Shown: piece after piece, positions 42,566 to 52,079 of the stretch
Layout of the letters: every line of letters starts with the position of its first letter
How positions within the stretch are numbered: position 1 is the stretch's first letter
Assembly: GCA_965223485.1 (NCBI GenBank)
Contig: OZ244993.1
Span: 1,550,001-1,614,000 of the forward strand
Direction of reading: 5' to 3'
Length of the DNA stretch: 64,000 bases
Source of the DNA: VXPQ01 sp965223485
GTDB taxonomy: Bacteria; Bacteroidota; Rhodothermia; Rhodothermales; VXPQ01
Notes under the pieces: model-generated
Database searches by the model: none
Told to the model about the DNA's origin: nothing
Seen by the model: the letters and a program-made list of their open reading frames with translations, nothing else
Made by a program: the position numbers and the translations under genes

Positions 42566-45508
42566 TTATCGGGCAGGAGAAGGGAGGGAGACGGCAAACG
42601 TCTCTTCACCTGCTTCGTCGGAGGCCAGGGCGTCCAGGTCAAGGCTCCGGCCGTCTTCTTCGTCGAACGTTCCGTCGAATCGTTCCAGTTCTTCCCGTAA
42701 ATATCCGGCGGTGGCGGTATTCGTTCGAACGAGGTCGTCCGGGGCGCCCGAAAACAGAATATGGCCGCCTTGCGCACCGCCGGCCGGCCCCATGTCCACG
42801 ATCCAGTCCGCTACTTTGACCACGTCCATATTGTGTTCGATGATCAGCACGGTGTTGCCTTTTCGCACCAGCGCATCAAGGACCATCAGCAGATGCCGGA
42901 TGTCTTCGAAATGAAGCCCCGTTGTCGGTTCGTCGAGAATGTACAGGGTACGCCCGGTGCCCGGTCTCGAAAGCTCCCGCGCCAGTTTGACCCGTTGCGC
43001 CTCGCCGCCGGATAACGTCGTGGAGGGTTGTCCGAGCCGGATATATCCCAGCCCCACCGAGTCGAGCGTGCGAAGTTTCCGTTCGATGCGCGGGATGTGC
43101 TCGAAGAACGCCAGCGCCTCGGATACCGTCATATCCAGCGCATCCGCAATGTTCTTCCCCTTGTAGCGTACTTCCAGCGTCTCTGTGTTGTAGCGACGGC
43201 CCTTGCAGGTGTCGCATTCCACATACACGTCGGGCAGAAAATTCATCTCCAGTTTGACGATGCCGGCCCCCTTGCATGCCTCGCACCGCCCCCCTTTCGT
43301 GTTGAAGGAAAACCTGCCTTTTCCGTATCCGCGGATTTTCGACTCCGGAAGCTGGGCGAACAAATCCCGGATCGAGGCGAACAGGTTCGTATAGGTGGCG
43401 GGGTTCGACCGGGGCGTTCTTCCGATGGGGCTCTGGTCGATGTCGATCACCTTGTCGATGTGCTCTGCCCCCTCCAGCGATTCGTAAGGCAACGGCAATG
43501 TTCTGGCGCCGTGAAGCCGTTGAGCCAGCAGGGGATACAGCGTCTGGTTGACCAGACTGGACTTGCCGGAGCCTGAGACTCCCGTAACGCATACGAAGGC
43601 GCCCAGCGGAAATCCGAAGGCGTCGCCTTTCAGGTTGTGACCAGTGGCGCCCCTGAGTACCAGACGATTTCCAGAGCCGCTCCGCCGGTGTTTCGGTACA
43701 TGGATGCGCCGTACGCCCCGGAGGTATGCCGCCGTAAGGCTTGTGTGGCCGTTCGTTGCAACAGGCAACGCGTCGGGGGTGGTGGCCCCCATGACATGGC
43801 CGCCATGTTCTCCGGCGCCCGGCCCGAGGTCCACCACGAAATCGGCGGATTCGATCATTTCCCGGTCGTGCTCGACGACGAGCACCGAATTGCCGAGATC
43901 GCGCAATTGCCGCAGGGAATCGATCAGCCTGGAGTGGTCGCTTGGGTGAAGTCCGATGGATGGCTCGTCCAGTACATACAACACGCCGGTAAGGCGCGTA
44001 CCAATCTGGGTCGCCAGGCGAATGCGCTGGCTTTCTCCGCCGGACAGCGTACGCGCCGCACGATCCAGACTGAGATACCCCACCCCGACGGCGATCAGAA
44101 AATCGAGGCGTTCCCTGATTTCCTTGACGATCGGGCGTGCAATGATTCGCTGGCGGTCGGAGAACGACGCCTCGTCGAAAAACGTGCGGAGTCCGACCAG
44201 GTCCATCTGCACCAGTTCGGCGATGTTGCAGGCTCCGACCCTGTACGACAGGCTCTCTTTCTTCAACCGGCCGCCCCCGCAGTCACTGCACGGCATCTGC
44301 CGCATGAACGACTCGGCCCATTTGCGTTGCGTGTTCGACGAGGTGGTATCGTACGTGTGCCGGATGTACCCGTAGATACCGTCGAAGCGGTGCCGGTAGC
44401 ATACTTCTCGGTGCTTGTAGGTATACACAATGTCGAACTTCTCCTCCCCGGCGCCGAAGAGCAGGGTCTGCCGCTGCGTTTCCGTCAGGTCCCCGACGGG
44501 CGTGTCGAATCCGAACCCGCGGGCAGCAGCCACCGCTCGCAACTGATTGAATATCCAGATGTCGCGCAGTTTGCCCAGCGGGGCGAGTCCGCCCTCGGCA
44601 ATGGTGCGGGACGGATCCGGAAGAACCAGCCCCGGATCGATTTCCCGGCGATTGCCGAGGCCGTTGCATTCGGGACACGCTCCATAAGGCGTATTGAAGG
44701 AAAATATGTTTGGCGAGGCGTCTTCGTAGTAGAGCCCGTCTTCCGGACTGAACAGGTGACGGCTCATCAGGCGGTCGCCTTGTTTCGGCCCGTTCATCGC
44801 CTGCACGACCAGCGTTCCGCCGCCCATGCCGAGTGCGGTCTCCGCCGAGCGGGCGATCCGGGAGCGAATGCCTTCCTTGATCACGATGCGGTCCACCACA
44901 ACCTCGATGTCGTGTGTCTTGTACCGGTCTACCCTCATACCCGGTTCAATTTCCTGCGCCTCCCCGTCGATGCGTACCCGCTGAAAGCCCTGTTTCTCCA
45001 TCTGTTCGAAGAGCTCCCGGTAGTGCCCCTTGCGCGCCCGTACGACGGGCGCCAGCAGCATCATGCGGGTTCCTTCGGGGAAGGCCGCGATCTCGTCGAT
45101 GATCTCGTCATCGGACTGCTTTCGCATCGGGGCGCCGGAGATGTACGAATACGGCGTGCCCGCCCGTGCAAAAAGGAGTCGGATGAAATCATAGATTTCC
45201 GTGACCGTACCCACGGTGGACCGGGGATTGCGGCTGACCGTTTTCTGGTCGATGGCGATCACGGGAGAGAGGCCGTCGATGAAATCGACATCGGGCCGCT
45301 CCATCATGCCCAGAAACTGCCGGGCGTAAGCGCTCAGGCTTTCCATGTAGCGCCGCCGGCCTTCGGCATAGATCGTGTCGAAGGCAAGGCTCGACTTGCC
45401 GGAGCCGGACAGGCCGGTTATGACCACAAGTTGCTCTCTCGGAATATCCACATCGATATTCCGAAGATTGTGGGCGCGTGCGCCGCGAATCGTGATCCGG
45501 TCGTCCAT
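42566..45508 (-). CDS. uvrA: Excinuclease ABC subunit A
   Basis: 980 residues from the ATG at 45508 (MDDRITIRGARAHNLRNIDV); the frame open to 45661 adds an unlikely extension. UvrA finds helix-distorting lesions and loads UvrB. ATPase I has TGLSGSGKSSLAFDTIYAEG and LSGGESQRIRLATQIG. ATPase II has TGVSGSGKSSLVNQTLYPLL, LSGGEAQRVKLARELS and YILDEPTTGLHFEDI. The second zinc finger is complete (CEACKGAGIVKLEMNFLPDV then CDTCKGRRYN). At the first zinc site only the CPEC pair is present (YGACPECNGLG); the preceding half has no Cys or His pair (SPEDGLYYEDASPNIFSFN), a known type of divergence. Confidence 0.95.
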   Translation of the reverse strand: MDDRITIRGARAHNLRNIDVDIPREQLVVITGLSGSGKSSLAFDTIYAEGRRRYMESLSAYARQFLGMMERPDVDFIDGLSPVIAIDQKTVSRNPRSTVGTVTEIYDFIRLLFARAGTPYSYISGAPMRKQSDDEIIDEIAAFPEGTRMMLLAPVVRARKGHYRELFEQMEKQGFQRVRIDGEAQEIEPGMRVDRYKTHDIEVVVDRIVIKEGIRSRIARSAETALGMGGGTLVVQAMNGPKQGDRLMSRHLFSPEDGLYYEDASPNIFSFNTPYGACPECNGLGNRREIDPGLVLPDPSRTIAEGGLAPLGKLRDIWIFNQLRAVAAARGFGFDTPVGDLTETQRQTLLFGAGEEKFDIVYTYKHREVCYRHRFDGIYGYIRHTYDTTSSNTQRKWAESFMRQMPCSDCGGGRLKKESLSYRVGACNIAELVQMDLVGLRTFFDEASFSDRQRIIARPIVKEIRERLDFLIAVGVGYLSLDRAARTLSGGESQRIRLATQIGTRLTGVLYVLDEPSIGLHPSDHSRLIDSLRQLRDLGNSVLVVEHDREMIESADFVVDLGPGAGEHGGHVMGATTPDALPVATNGHTSLTAAYLRGVRRIHVPKHRRSGSGNRLVLRGATGHNLKGDAFGFPLGAFVCVTGVSGSGKSSLVNQTLYPLLAQRLHGARTLPLPYESLEGAEHIDKVIDIDQSPIGRTPRSNPATYTNLFASIRDLFAQLPESKIRGYGKGRFSFNTKGGRCEACKGAGIVKLEMNFLPDVYVECDTCKGRRYNTETLEVRYKGKNIADALDMTVSEALAFFEHIPRIERKLRTLDSVGLGYIRLGQPSTTLSGGEAQRVKLARELSRPGTGRTLYILDEPTTGLHFEDIRHLLMVLDALVRKGNTVLIIEHNMDVVKVADWIVDMGPAGGAQGGHILFSGAPDDLVRTNTATAGYLREELERFDGTFDEEDGRSLDLDALASDEAGEETFAVSLPSPAR

Positions 45509-45684
45509 GGGAGTTTGTCGAAATACCGTCCCTGTCCGGACGCCGCATGCTGCGCGCACGGCGGCTTCCGTAGAAAAGTTAAGAAAACGAATCCTCAGGA
45601 CATGCGCCGGAAAAACATGCCCCGAAAATCGACGGCGCAAAACACGGTCGGGCGCAGACAACCCCGAACCGTTCCGGCATCTTA

Positions 45685-45692
45685 TATCTTTG
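45685..45692 (+). promoter_or_regulatory. Possible Bacteroidota-type -7 element upstream of the sulfatase gene
   Basis: TATCTTTG matches the TAnnTTTG consensus, 70-78 bp ahead of the sulfatase start at 45763, in the divergent gap between uvrA and the sulfatase. No convincing -33 TTG is seen, so it is tentative. Confidence 0.3.
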
Positions 45693-45762
45693 CCTGATCT
45701 TTGCCTATATTCCGGCTTCCATCGCGTTATTGCAGATGCCTTCTATACATCAGAACGTTGCC

Positions 45763-47415
45763 ATGAGAATACCGTTCGCCGTTGCGCTTCTTTGTTTGCC
45801 CTTGCTTGCTGCGCCGCCTGCTGCTGCGCAGGACCGACCTAACATCGTCTGGATTTCCGCCGAAGACGTCAGCTTACGGTTCGGCGCCTACGGCGACGCC
45901 GTGGCGAATACGCCCAACCTCGACCGCCTTGCTTCCGAGGGGACCCGGTACACGCAAGCCTTCACCACCGCCGGGGTGTGCGCGCCGAGCCGGGCGGCCA
46001 TCATCACAGGCATGCACCAGAATGGTTGGGGAGGGCATCATATGCGCACGACGCACGATGCGCCGGGCATTCCCACGCCGTATCATGCCACCCCTCCTCC
46101 GTACGTGAAAGCCTTCACGGAATATCTCCGGGCGGGCGGCTACTTCACGACGAATGATTTCAAAACCGACTACCAGATCGGTACCCCCGTCACGATCTGG
46201 GACGAGCACAAGCGCGGCGCGCACTGGCGCAGCCCGCTTCGCGAGGAAGGCCAGCCGTTCTTTTCCGTGTTCAATTTCGGGGTCACCCACGAGAGCCGAA
46301 GCTGGGTTACTCCGGACGAGGAAACGACCACGGACCCGAATACGCTCGAATTGCCCCCCTACTATCCGGACACCCCGGAAGTGCGGCGCCAACTGGCCAA
46401 GCATTACGATAATATCATCCGCCTCGACGAGCAGGCCGGCGAAATTCTGAGCCAACTGGAAGAGGATGGCCTTGCCGACAATACCGTCGTCTTTTTCTGG
46501 GGCGATCACGGCGACGGCCTGCCCCGCGCCAAGCGCTGGCTCTACGACTCCGGCATAGGCGTCCCGCTCATCGTGCGGGCGCCCGGGCAACAAGGGCCCG
46601 GTTCGGCAAGCGAACGGCTTGTCAGCCTGGTCGATCTTGGACCCACCGTGTTGTCGCTTGCCGGCGTTTCCATTCCCACGCACATGGATGGCATGCCTTT
46701 TCTCGGCGATGCGGAGGCTCCGCCGCGCGAATATATCTACGCCGCCCGGGACCGCATCGACATGGTATACGACATGGTCCGGGCCGCCCGCGACGATCGC
46801 TACAAATACATTCGCAATTTTCACCCGGAAAAGCCGTACGTGCAATTCGTTCCGTACCGCAACCGCTCGTCCATCATTCAGGAAATATTCCGCCTGAATA
46901 TCGCCGGCGAACTCGACGAAGTGCAACAATTGTGGCTACGTGACAGCCGTCCTCCGGAGGAACTCTACGATCTGCAGGCCGATCCGCATGAGGTCAACAA
47001 TCTGGCGCACGATCCTGCTCTTCGGGATGTGTTGGACCGGATGCGCGGCGAGCTGGACGCCTGGATGCTCGACATCGACGAGAAAGGGCATCTGTCCGAA
47101 GATCAAATGGTCCGGCAGATGTGGATGGGCGAGGAGCAGCCCGTTACGGCGACGCCGCTTCTTCTGAGACGAAACGATATCGACAGGGAGGTGGAGGCGG
47201 AGCAGGATGGTCCTGTCGAGATTGTCATCGAGGTCGGCACGGACGGTGCTTCCATTGCCTGGACGACCGACGAGGGCGAGGCGCCGCACTGGAAACTCTA
47301 TGCCCGCCCGATTCGCCTCGAACAGGGAACGACCACCACGATCCGGGCCAAAGCGATTCGCTACGGCTACGCCGAGAGCCCCGAAACCATGGCCACGATC
47401 ACCGTGCAGCCATAG
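45763..47415 (+). CDS. Secreted sulfatase (arylsulfatase/heparan-sulfatase-like)
   Basis: 550 residues from the ATG at 45763, giving a signal peptide that ends PPAAAQ. The alkaline-phosphatase fold begins PNIVWISAEDVSLRFGAYGD (metal ligands). The maturation motif VCAPSRAAIITG carries the Cys that must be converted to formylglycine. The metal motif VVFFWGDHGDGLPRAKRWLY and the dimanganese/calcium-site-type spacing are normal. The C-terminal ~75 residues (EIVIEVGTDGASIAWTTDEG) form an Fn3-like or chitobiase-type appended domain. It removes sulfate from sulfated glycans in the periplasm or outside. No anaerobic or FGE maturase gene is in this window. It fits the glycan-foraging theme. Confidence 0.9.
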   Translation: MRIPFAVALLCLPLLAAPPAAAQDRPNIVWISAEDVSLRFGAYGDAVANTPNLDRLASEGTRYTQAFTTAGVCAPSRAAIITGMHQNGWGGHHMRTTHDAPGIPTPYHATPPPYVKAFTEYLRAGGYFTTNDFKTDYQIGTPVTIWDEHKRGAHWRSPLREEGQPFFSVFNFGVTHESRSWVTPDEETTTDPNTLELPPYYPDTPEVRRQLAKHYDNIIRLDEQAGEILSQLEEDGLADNTVVFFWGDHGDGLPRAKRWLYDSGIGVPLIVRAPGQQGPGSASERLVSLVDLGPTVLSLAGVSIPTHMDGMPFLGDAEAPPREYIYAARDRIDMVYDMVRAARDDRYKYIRNFHPEKPYVQFVPYRNRSSIIQEIFRLNIAGELDEVQQLWLRDSRPPEELYDLQADPHEVNNLAHDPALRDVLDRMRGELDAWMLDIDEKGHLSEDQMVRQMWMGEEQPVTATPLLLRRNDIDREVEAEQDGPVEIVIEVGTDGASIAWTTDEGEAPHWKLYARPIRLEQGTTTTIRAKAIRYGYAESPETMATITVQP

Positions 47416-47464
47416 CGTGTTGCCCAAGCCGCAGGGGTGCGCGTTCGTTTAGCGATCCTGGCGC

Positions 47465-48793
47465 TCAGACCGTGGGTTCCCAGCCGGGTTCATAGTCCCG
47501 CGCCCAGAGTTCCATGGCTCCGGGATTGCCGGTAATATGCCCATTGCCCGGATCGCAGTGCAGCGTCTCGCCGACCTTCTGCGCGATGTTCCCAAGGTGA
47601 CATAACAGGACGCTCTTGTGTCCTTCGTCGATGGGGGAATGCAGCGGACGCCCATTGCGAATGGCTTCGAGGAAGTTGGCTATGTGCCGGTCCGTCAGAT
47701 CGCCGCCGCCGGTCGTGTCCATGGTGGACTCCATATCCTTTTCCTTGACTTCCTTCACGACGGCATTTTCTTCGTCGTATAGCACGTACCCGTTCCGGTC
47801 AATCAATATCGTTCCTTCGGTCCCATGCACCACTGTGCCCCGCCCCCGGTCGAGCACAGGAAACCCGTTGCAGCTTCTGCCTTCCCAGGTGATCGTTTTC
47901 CCCTCCTCGAAGTCGAAAGCCACGTCCTGCGTATCGTAAAACTCCCAGTCGTCGTCGAAGTGGTACCGCCCGCCGTTCGAATTGACGCGAACGGGAAAAT
48001 CCACGCCAAGCGCCCACCGGGCCACGTCGATCTCATGGGCGCCGTTGTTGCACACTTCGCCGGTGCCCCAGCGCCAGAACCAGTGCCAGTTGTAATGCAC
48101 CACATTGTCGCGGTACGGCGTACGCGGCGCCGGGCCTTGCCACAATTCGTAATCCAGCCAGCCGGGAACCCGGGCAGGCTTGCCGCGCCCGATGGACCCC
48201 CGCGTATTGGCGTACCAGGTGCGCGCCAGATACGGCCGCCCCACCACGCCATCATGGATCATACGAATCGCCTCGATGGTCGCAGGCCCGGAGCGTTGCT
48301 GCGTGCCCATCTGTACGACCCCGCCGTATCGCTCTTGCGCTGCAACGAGCAGTTCCCCTTCCCGCGGGTTGTGCCCGCAGGGCTTCTCTACATATACATG
48401 CTTGCCGGCCTGCAAGCCGAGGATCGTGGCGGGGGCATGCCAGTGATCGGGCGCTGCAATGACGAGCACATCCACATCCGGATCCTCCAGAGCGCGCCGG
48501 AAATCAGGTATTCCCTCTACCATCTCATCCTGCATCCTTTCCATATTCCTCGACACTTGTCTGACCGCGCGGGCATCGACATCGCAGATGTATCGTATGT
48601 TTGTATTGCTCTGCTGGGCGAATGAGTTGGCAAGGCCGCCGCCCCGGCTGTTCACTCCCATTACGGCGACCCGGATCGCATCGCTGGGCGCGCCGGACGC
48701 AAACGCCCGAATCGTCGCCGGCGCCAGACCAAGGCTGGCGCCTCCCAGCGCCGATGTCTTGATGAATTTTCGTCTGTCCATCGAACCGTTCAT
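47465..48793 (-). CDS. Gfo/Idh/MocA-family oxidoreductase with Tat signal
   Basis: 442 residues from the ATG at 48793 (MNGSMDRRKF); 48781 (MDRRKF) is equally possible. The Tat signal is DRRKFIKTSALGGASLGLAP. The Rossmann domain has RVAVMGVNSRGGGLANSF, DVDVLVIAAPDHWHAPATI and the catalytic EKPCGHNPREGELLV. The C-terminal half (WHWFWRWGTGEVCNNGAHEI and VARWALGVDFP) is rich in Trp and His, as in periplasmic members. It lies convergent with the sulfatase, so both may act on one glycan pathway. The reaction is unspecified, probably NAD(P)-dependent sugar oxidation or epimerisation. Confidence 0.88.
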   Translation of the reverse strand: MNGSMDRRKFIKTSALGGASLGLAPATIRAFASGAPSDAIRVAVMGVNSRGGGLANSFAQQSNTNIRYICDVDARAVRQVSRNMERMQDEMVEGIPDFRRALEDPDVDVLVIAAPDHWHAPATILGLQAGKHVYVEKPCGHNPREGELLVAAQERYGGVVQMGTQQRSGPATIEAIRMIHDGVVGRPYLARTWYANTRGSIGRGKPARVPGWLDYELWQGPAPRTPYRDNVVHYNWHWFWRWGTGEVCNNGAHEIDVARWALGVDFPVRVNSNGGRYHFDDDWEFYDTQDVAFDFEEGKTITWEGRSCNGFPVLDRGRGTVVHGTEGTILIDRNGYVLYDEENAVVKEVKEKDMESTMDTTGGGDLTDRHIANFLEAIRNGRPLHSPIDEGHKSVLLCHLGNIAQKVGETLHCDPGNGHITGNPGAMELWARDYEPGWEPTV

Positions 48794-49010
48794 GAGCGGC
48801 GCCCGAATATTTTGCAAAAAATGGGGGCGAAGACTGCAAATTAAAACATTACAAACACCCGTGCCGTACAGGATCGCACGCCCGATGCTTGTAATGAAGC
48901 AGACGATGTATCTTTTCGTTCCCGATTACGTATACGCTTCGGGTGTTTGTATGCACATCGTCCGTCTTGCCAGTCCACTGCTTTCCCACGCCTGACTCTA
49001 CCTCTTTCCC

Positions 49011-50267
49011 GTGGTCAAAAAACTGTATTTAGTGCTGTACGAGCTCCTGGAGGCGTTCCGGACCGCCTTACGCGCGATTGCTTCGCACAAAATGCGGTCG
49101 GCCCTGACGATGGTCGGCATTGTGATCGGCATCACCTCGGTGACCTCGATGGTCACCGTCATCAACGGCATCGAGCAGTTTTTCGAGAACACGCTTTCCG
49201 AGTTGGGAACGGATGTGGTGTACATCGAGAAATGGCCATGGACAGGCGGTCCCAACACCAAATGGTGGGAATACATGAATCGTCCGCAGATCGAGCCGGA
49301 GCTTGCGGATGTCATTTCGGAGCGCGCCCGGCTCGTTGCCGCCGCCGCTCCGGTCGTGTCCACATCCAGGCCGGTCACATACGGCGGAAATTCTATTGCC
49401 CCCGTGGCGATCGAGGGATCCACCGGCGAATATGAGCGCGTGCATGTTGTGGAGATCGCTTCGGGGCGATTCTATTCGGAAATGGACAACCGGACGGCGC
49501 GCCGCGTTGCCGTTATTGGCGCCTCGGTAGCGGAAACATTGTTTCCCGTTGAAAATCCGCTCGGCAAATCCATCCGTATTGCCGGACACCAGTTTCAGGT
49601 CATCGGCGTGATGGAGAAAAAAGGCCAGGGCGCCGAAGGGCCGGGATCTGTAGACCAGCAAGCGCGCATTCCCTTGCAGGCGTTTGCCAATGCCTTTGGC
49701 TTGCGTTACAGGGATATCTCGGTGCAGGCAAGGCTTGCCCCGGGAGCCGATCTCGATCAGGCCAAGGATGAATTGACCGGTATCGTTCGCGTTGCACGCT
49801 CCGTCGAGGCCGGCGAAGACGACAATTTCGAGATCAACGAACTGGAAGAACTGCGGGCCCAGTTGGCCCCGGTCAAGCGCATGATCTACGGCATCGGCAT
49901 CTTCCTGACGGCGCTGGCGCTCCTTGTGGGCGGCATCGGCGTGATGAACATTATGTTTGTCTCGGTCAAGGAGCGTACGAAGGAAATCGGGATCCGTAAG
50001 GCAGTCGGCGCCCGCCGCCGCACGATCCTCATCCAGTTTCTGATCGAAGCGGTTACGATCTGTCTTGTCGGGGGCCTCATCGGCGTTGGATTCGCCACCC
50101 TGTGCGCCCAGCTCATCAGTCTTGCCCTGTCGCTTCCGACCTTGCTGCCGCTTGGAACAATCTTCCTCGCTTTCGCAATCTGCACGCTCGTAGGACTCGT
50201 TTTCGGACTGGCTCCGGCCTGGGCCGGCGCCAAATCGGACCCCATCGAATCGCTCCACTACGAATAA
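49011..50267 (+). CDS. MacB/FtsX-type ABC transporter permease
   Basis: 418 residues from the GTG at 49011. Layout: first TM helix (MRSALTMVGIVIGITSVTSM, about 29-49), a ~220-residue MacB_PCD periplasmic domain (IGASVAETLFPVENPLGKSI) and three C-terminal helices (FLTALALLVGGIGVMNIMFV, then FLIEAVTICLVGGLIGVGFA and FLAFAICTLVGLVFGLAPAW), with the coupling-helix motif KERTKEIGIRKAVGARR. There is no fused ATPase. It is followed 23 bp later by a second permease. The ATPase, adaptor and TolC genes lie just downstream on the other strand. Confidence 0.9.
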   Translation: MVKKLYLVLYELLEAFRTALRAIASHKMRSALTMVGIVIGITSVTSMVTVINGIEQFFENTLSELGTDVVYIEKWPWTGGPNTKWWEYMNRPQIEPELADVISERARLVAAAAPVVSTSRPVTYGGNSIAPVAIEGSTGEYERVHVVEIASGRFYSEMDNRTARRVAVIGASVAETLFPVENPLGKSIRIAGHQFQVIGVMEKKGQGAEGPGSVDQQARIPLQAFANAFGLRYRDISVQARLAPGADLDQAKDELTGIVRVARSVEAGEDDNFEINELEELRAQLAPVKRMIYGIGIFLTALALLVGGIGVMNIMFVSVKERTKEIGIRKAVGARRRTILIQFLIEAVTICLVGGLIGVGFATLCAQLISLALSLPTLLPLGTIFLAFAICTLVGLVFGLAPAWAGAKSDPIESLHYE

Positions 50268-50290
50268 CCCAAACGACCCACGCCCTGTTC

Positions 50291-51514
50291 ATGGAACTGC
50301 GGGACATCATAGCCTCTGCCTGGACCTCCTTGCGCACCAACAAAATGCGCACAATGCTGACATTGCTCGGCATGGTGATCGGCGTATTCGCCATCATTGT
50401 ATCGGTTACGGCCGTGAAAGTGATCGACGTGTACTTCGAGGAAAAGATGTCTTTCCTCGGCACATCCACTTTCAATATCTCCCGCTACGAAAGCTTTACG
50501 GTCGGCGACCGGGATTTCAAGTATCGTCCGAGGATTACGATGGAGCAGATCGACCGGCTCAAGCGGTCGCTGGATGATCAGTTGGTGGTCAGCATCATCG
50601 AGGATTTCGACATGACCGCCATCCGTTACGCCGCCCGCGAAACGGAACCCAATGTAGTCATTCTGGGCACCGACGAGAATTTTGCAGCCAACTTCAGCTA
50701 TACGATCGAATACGGGCGCAACTTTACGCCCGGAGATATCCAGTACGGCAGGAAGATTGTGATCCTCGGGGCGAGTGTTGCCGAAGAATTGTTCGCAAGC
50801 GAAAACCCTATTGGCAAGGTGGTCGAATTCGGTGGCGCGCGCTATCAGGTGATCGGCGTGCTGGAGCCCAAGGGCAATTTCCTGGGCTTCAACATGGACA
50901 ATCGGGTGTTTGTCCCGATGCAAACGCTCTTTCTGAGATACGGCGGCGCCAATCGCAACATTGGCGCGACCAGTGTACGTACGCCGGGTCCGCAGTTCGT
51001 TGCTGCCGGCATAGAAGAGGTTATCGGCCGCCTGCGGGCTATTCGCAAGGTACCGCCCGGCGAAGACAACGATTTCGTCGTCGAAACGAACGACTCCATG
51101 CGGGCCATCTTCGATCAGTTTACCACGGTGCTCGCCCAGGCGGGCGCCGCCATCGGTTTTATTTCTCTTCTTGCGGCCGGTATCGGCATCATGAATATCA
51201 TGCTTGTTTCGGTTACCGAACGAACGCGCGAAATCGGTATCCGCAAAGCGCTCGGCGCCCGCAGGAGAGACATTATGCGGCAATTCATTCTGGAAGCCAT
51301 CTTCCTGTGCCAGATCGGGGGAGGCGCCGGTTTTCTTCTCGGCGTGCTGGCCGGTAACGGCACGGCGCTGTATTTTAACATCTCCGCCACGATTCCCTGG
51401 GTCTGGGCCGGCGTGACCATAGCCATCGTAGCCTGCGTGGCTCTTGTGTTCGGCGGATACCCGGCCCTCAAGGCGGCCCGGCTGAATCCCATAGATTCGC
51501 TTCGCTACGAATAA
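50291..51514 (+). CDS. MacB/FtsX-type ABC transporter permease (second copy)
   Basis: 407 residues from the ATG at 50291 (MELRDIIASAWTSLRTNKMR). Same architecture as its upstream neighbour: TM1 MLTLLGMVIGVFAIIVSVTA, MacB_PCD domain (ILGASVAEELFASENPIGKV), then SLLAAGIGIMNIMLVSVTER with TREIGIRKALGARRRDI, and two further helices. The pair could form a heterodimer served by the separate ATPase at 52080-52820. Its TAA stop shares a base with the ATG of the PrcB-like gene, so the three are one transcript. Confidence 0.9.
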   Translation: MELRDIIASAWTSLRTNKMRTMLTLLGMVIGVFAIIVSVTAVKVIDVYFEEKMSFLGTSTFNISRYESFTVGDRDFKYRPRITMEQIDRLKRSLDDQLVVSIIEDFDMTAIRYAARETEPNVVILGTDENFAANFSYTIEYGRNFTPGDIQYGRKIVILGASVAEELFASENPIGKVVEFGGARYQVIGVLEPKGNFLGFNMDNRVFVPMQTLFLRYGGANRNIGATSVRTPGPQFVAAGIEEVIGRLRAIRKVPPGEDNDFVVETNDSMRAIFDQFTTVLAQAGAAIGFISLLAAGIGIMNIMLVSVTERTREIGIRKALGARRRDIMRQFILEAIFLCQIGGGAGFLLGVLAGNGTALYFNISATIPWVWAGVTIAIVACVALVFGGYPALKAARLNPIDSLRYE

Positions 51515-52041
51515 TGAAGCCGCCATGCGCTACAAGGCGCATTCGTATTGCTGTTCTTCTGCTACTCCTGATCCCGGGCTTTCTGCTCGGTGGTTGTAGC
51601 TCTGAATCGGTTTCGGTTGAAGAACCTATCCCGGAGCCGTTGCATTTTGCGGCCATCGGCTACGGTCGGCACGGAACCCTCAAAGACACCCTGGAAATCG
51701 TTATTCGGGATCAGGAAACCTGGGCAGCCTGGCAAGATTCGCTTCGCCCCGTGGCGCCCTTCCTGTCCGTGGATTTCTCCCAGGTAATGGTGCTTCTCGC
51801 GGCCCTGCCGCAAACCACCAGCGGCCACGCCGTCACGTTTCTGGCGTTTGAAAGGATGGATTCGGTGATTGTCGCCGAGTACGTCGTGGACATTCCCTCG
51901 GACGATTGTCTGACAGCTGCTGCCGAAACCGTGCCGTTCCAGGCCGTGTTGGTGCAACCGACGGATTTGCCGATACGCTTCAAGCGTTTGGAGGAAGAGT
52001 ACCGCTGTACGTTCGGGCCTCGACGACGCGGCAGTTCGTAA
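51514..52041 (+). CDS. Lipoprotein with PrcB-like C-terminal domain
   Basis: 175 residues starting at the last base of the permease stop codon (TAATG), so translation is coupled. A signal with lipobox (LLGGCS, Cys about 28) marks it as a lipoprotein. The rest (VIRDQETWAAWQDSLRPVAP, VDFSQVMVLLAAL, HAVTFLAF, and LTAAAETVPFQAVLVQPTDL) resembles the PrcB_C domain, a small beta domain found in secreted proteins of unclear role. It may be an accessory of the exporter. Confidence 0.6.
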   Translation: MKPPCATRRIRIAVLLLLLIPGFLLGGCSSESVSVEEPIPEPLHFAAIGYGRHGTLKDTLEIVIRDQETWAAWQDSLRPVAPFLSVDFSQVMVLLAALPQTTSGHAVTFLAFERMDSVIVAEYVVDIPSDDCLTAAAETVPFQAVLVQPTDLPIRFKRLEEEYRCTFGPRRRGSS

Positions 52042-52079
52042 GGTAAGGGGGAAAAGAAAGGCGTCCGGAACGACGCGAG

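Noticed and set aside
43637..45697. 686-codon plus-strand ORF opposite uvrA
   Set aside because: Pure antisense of uvrA with no domain of its own.
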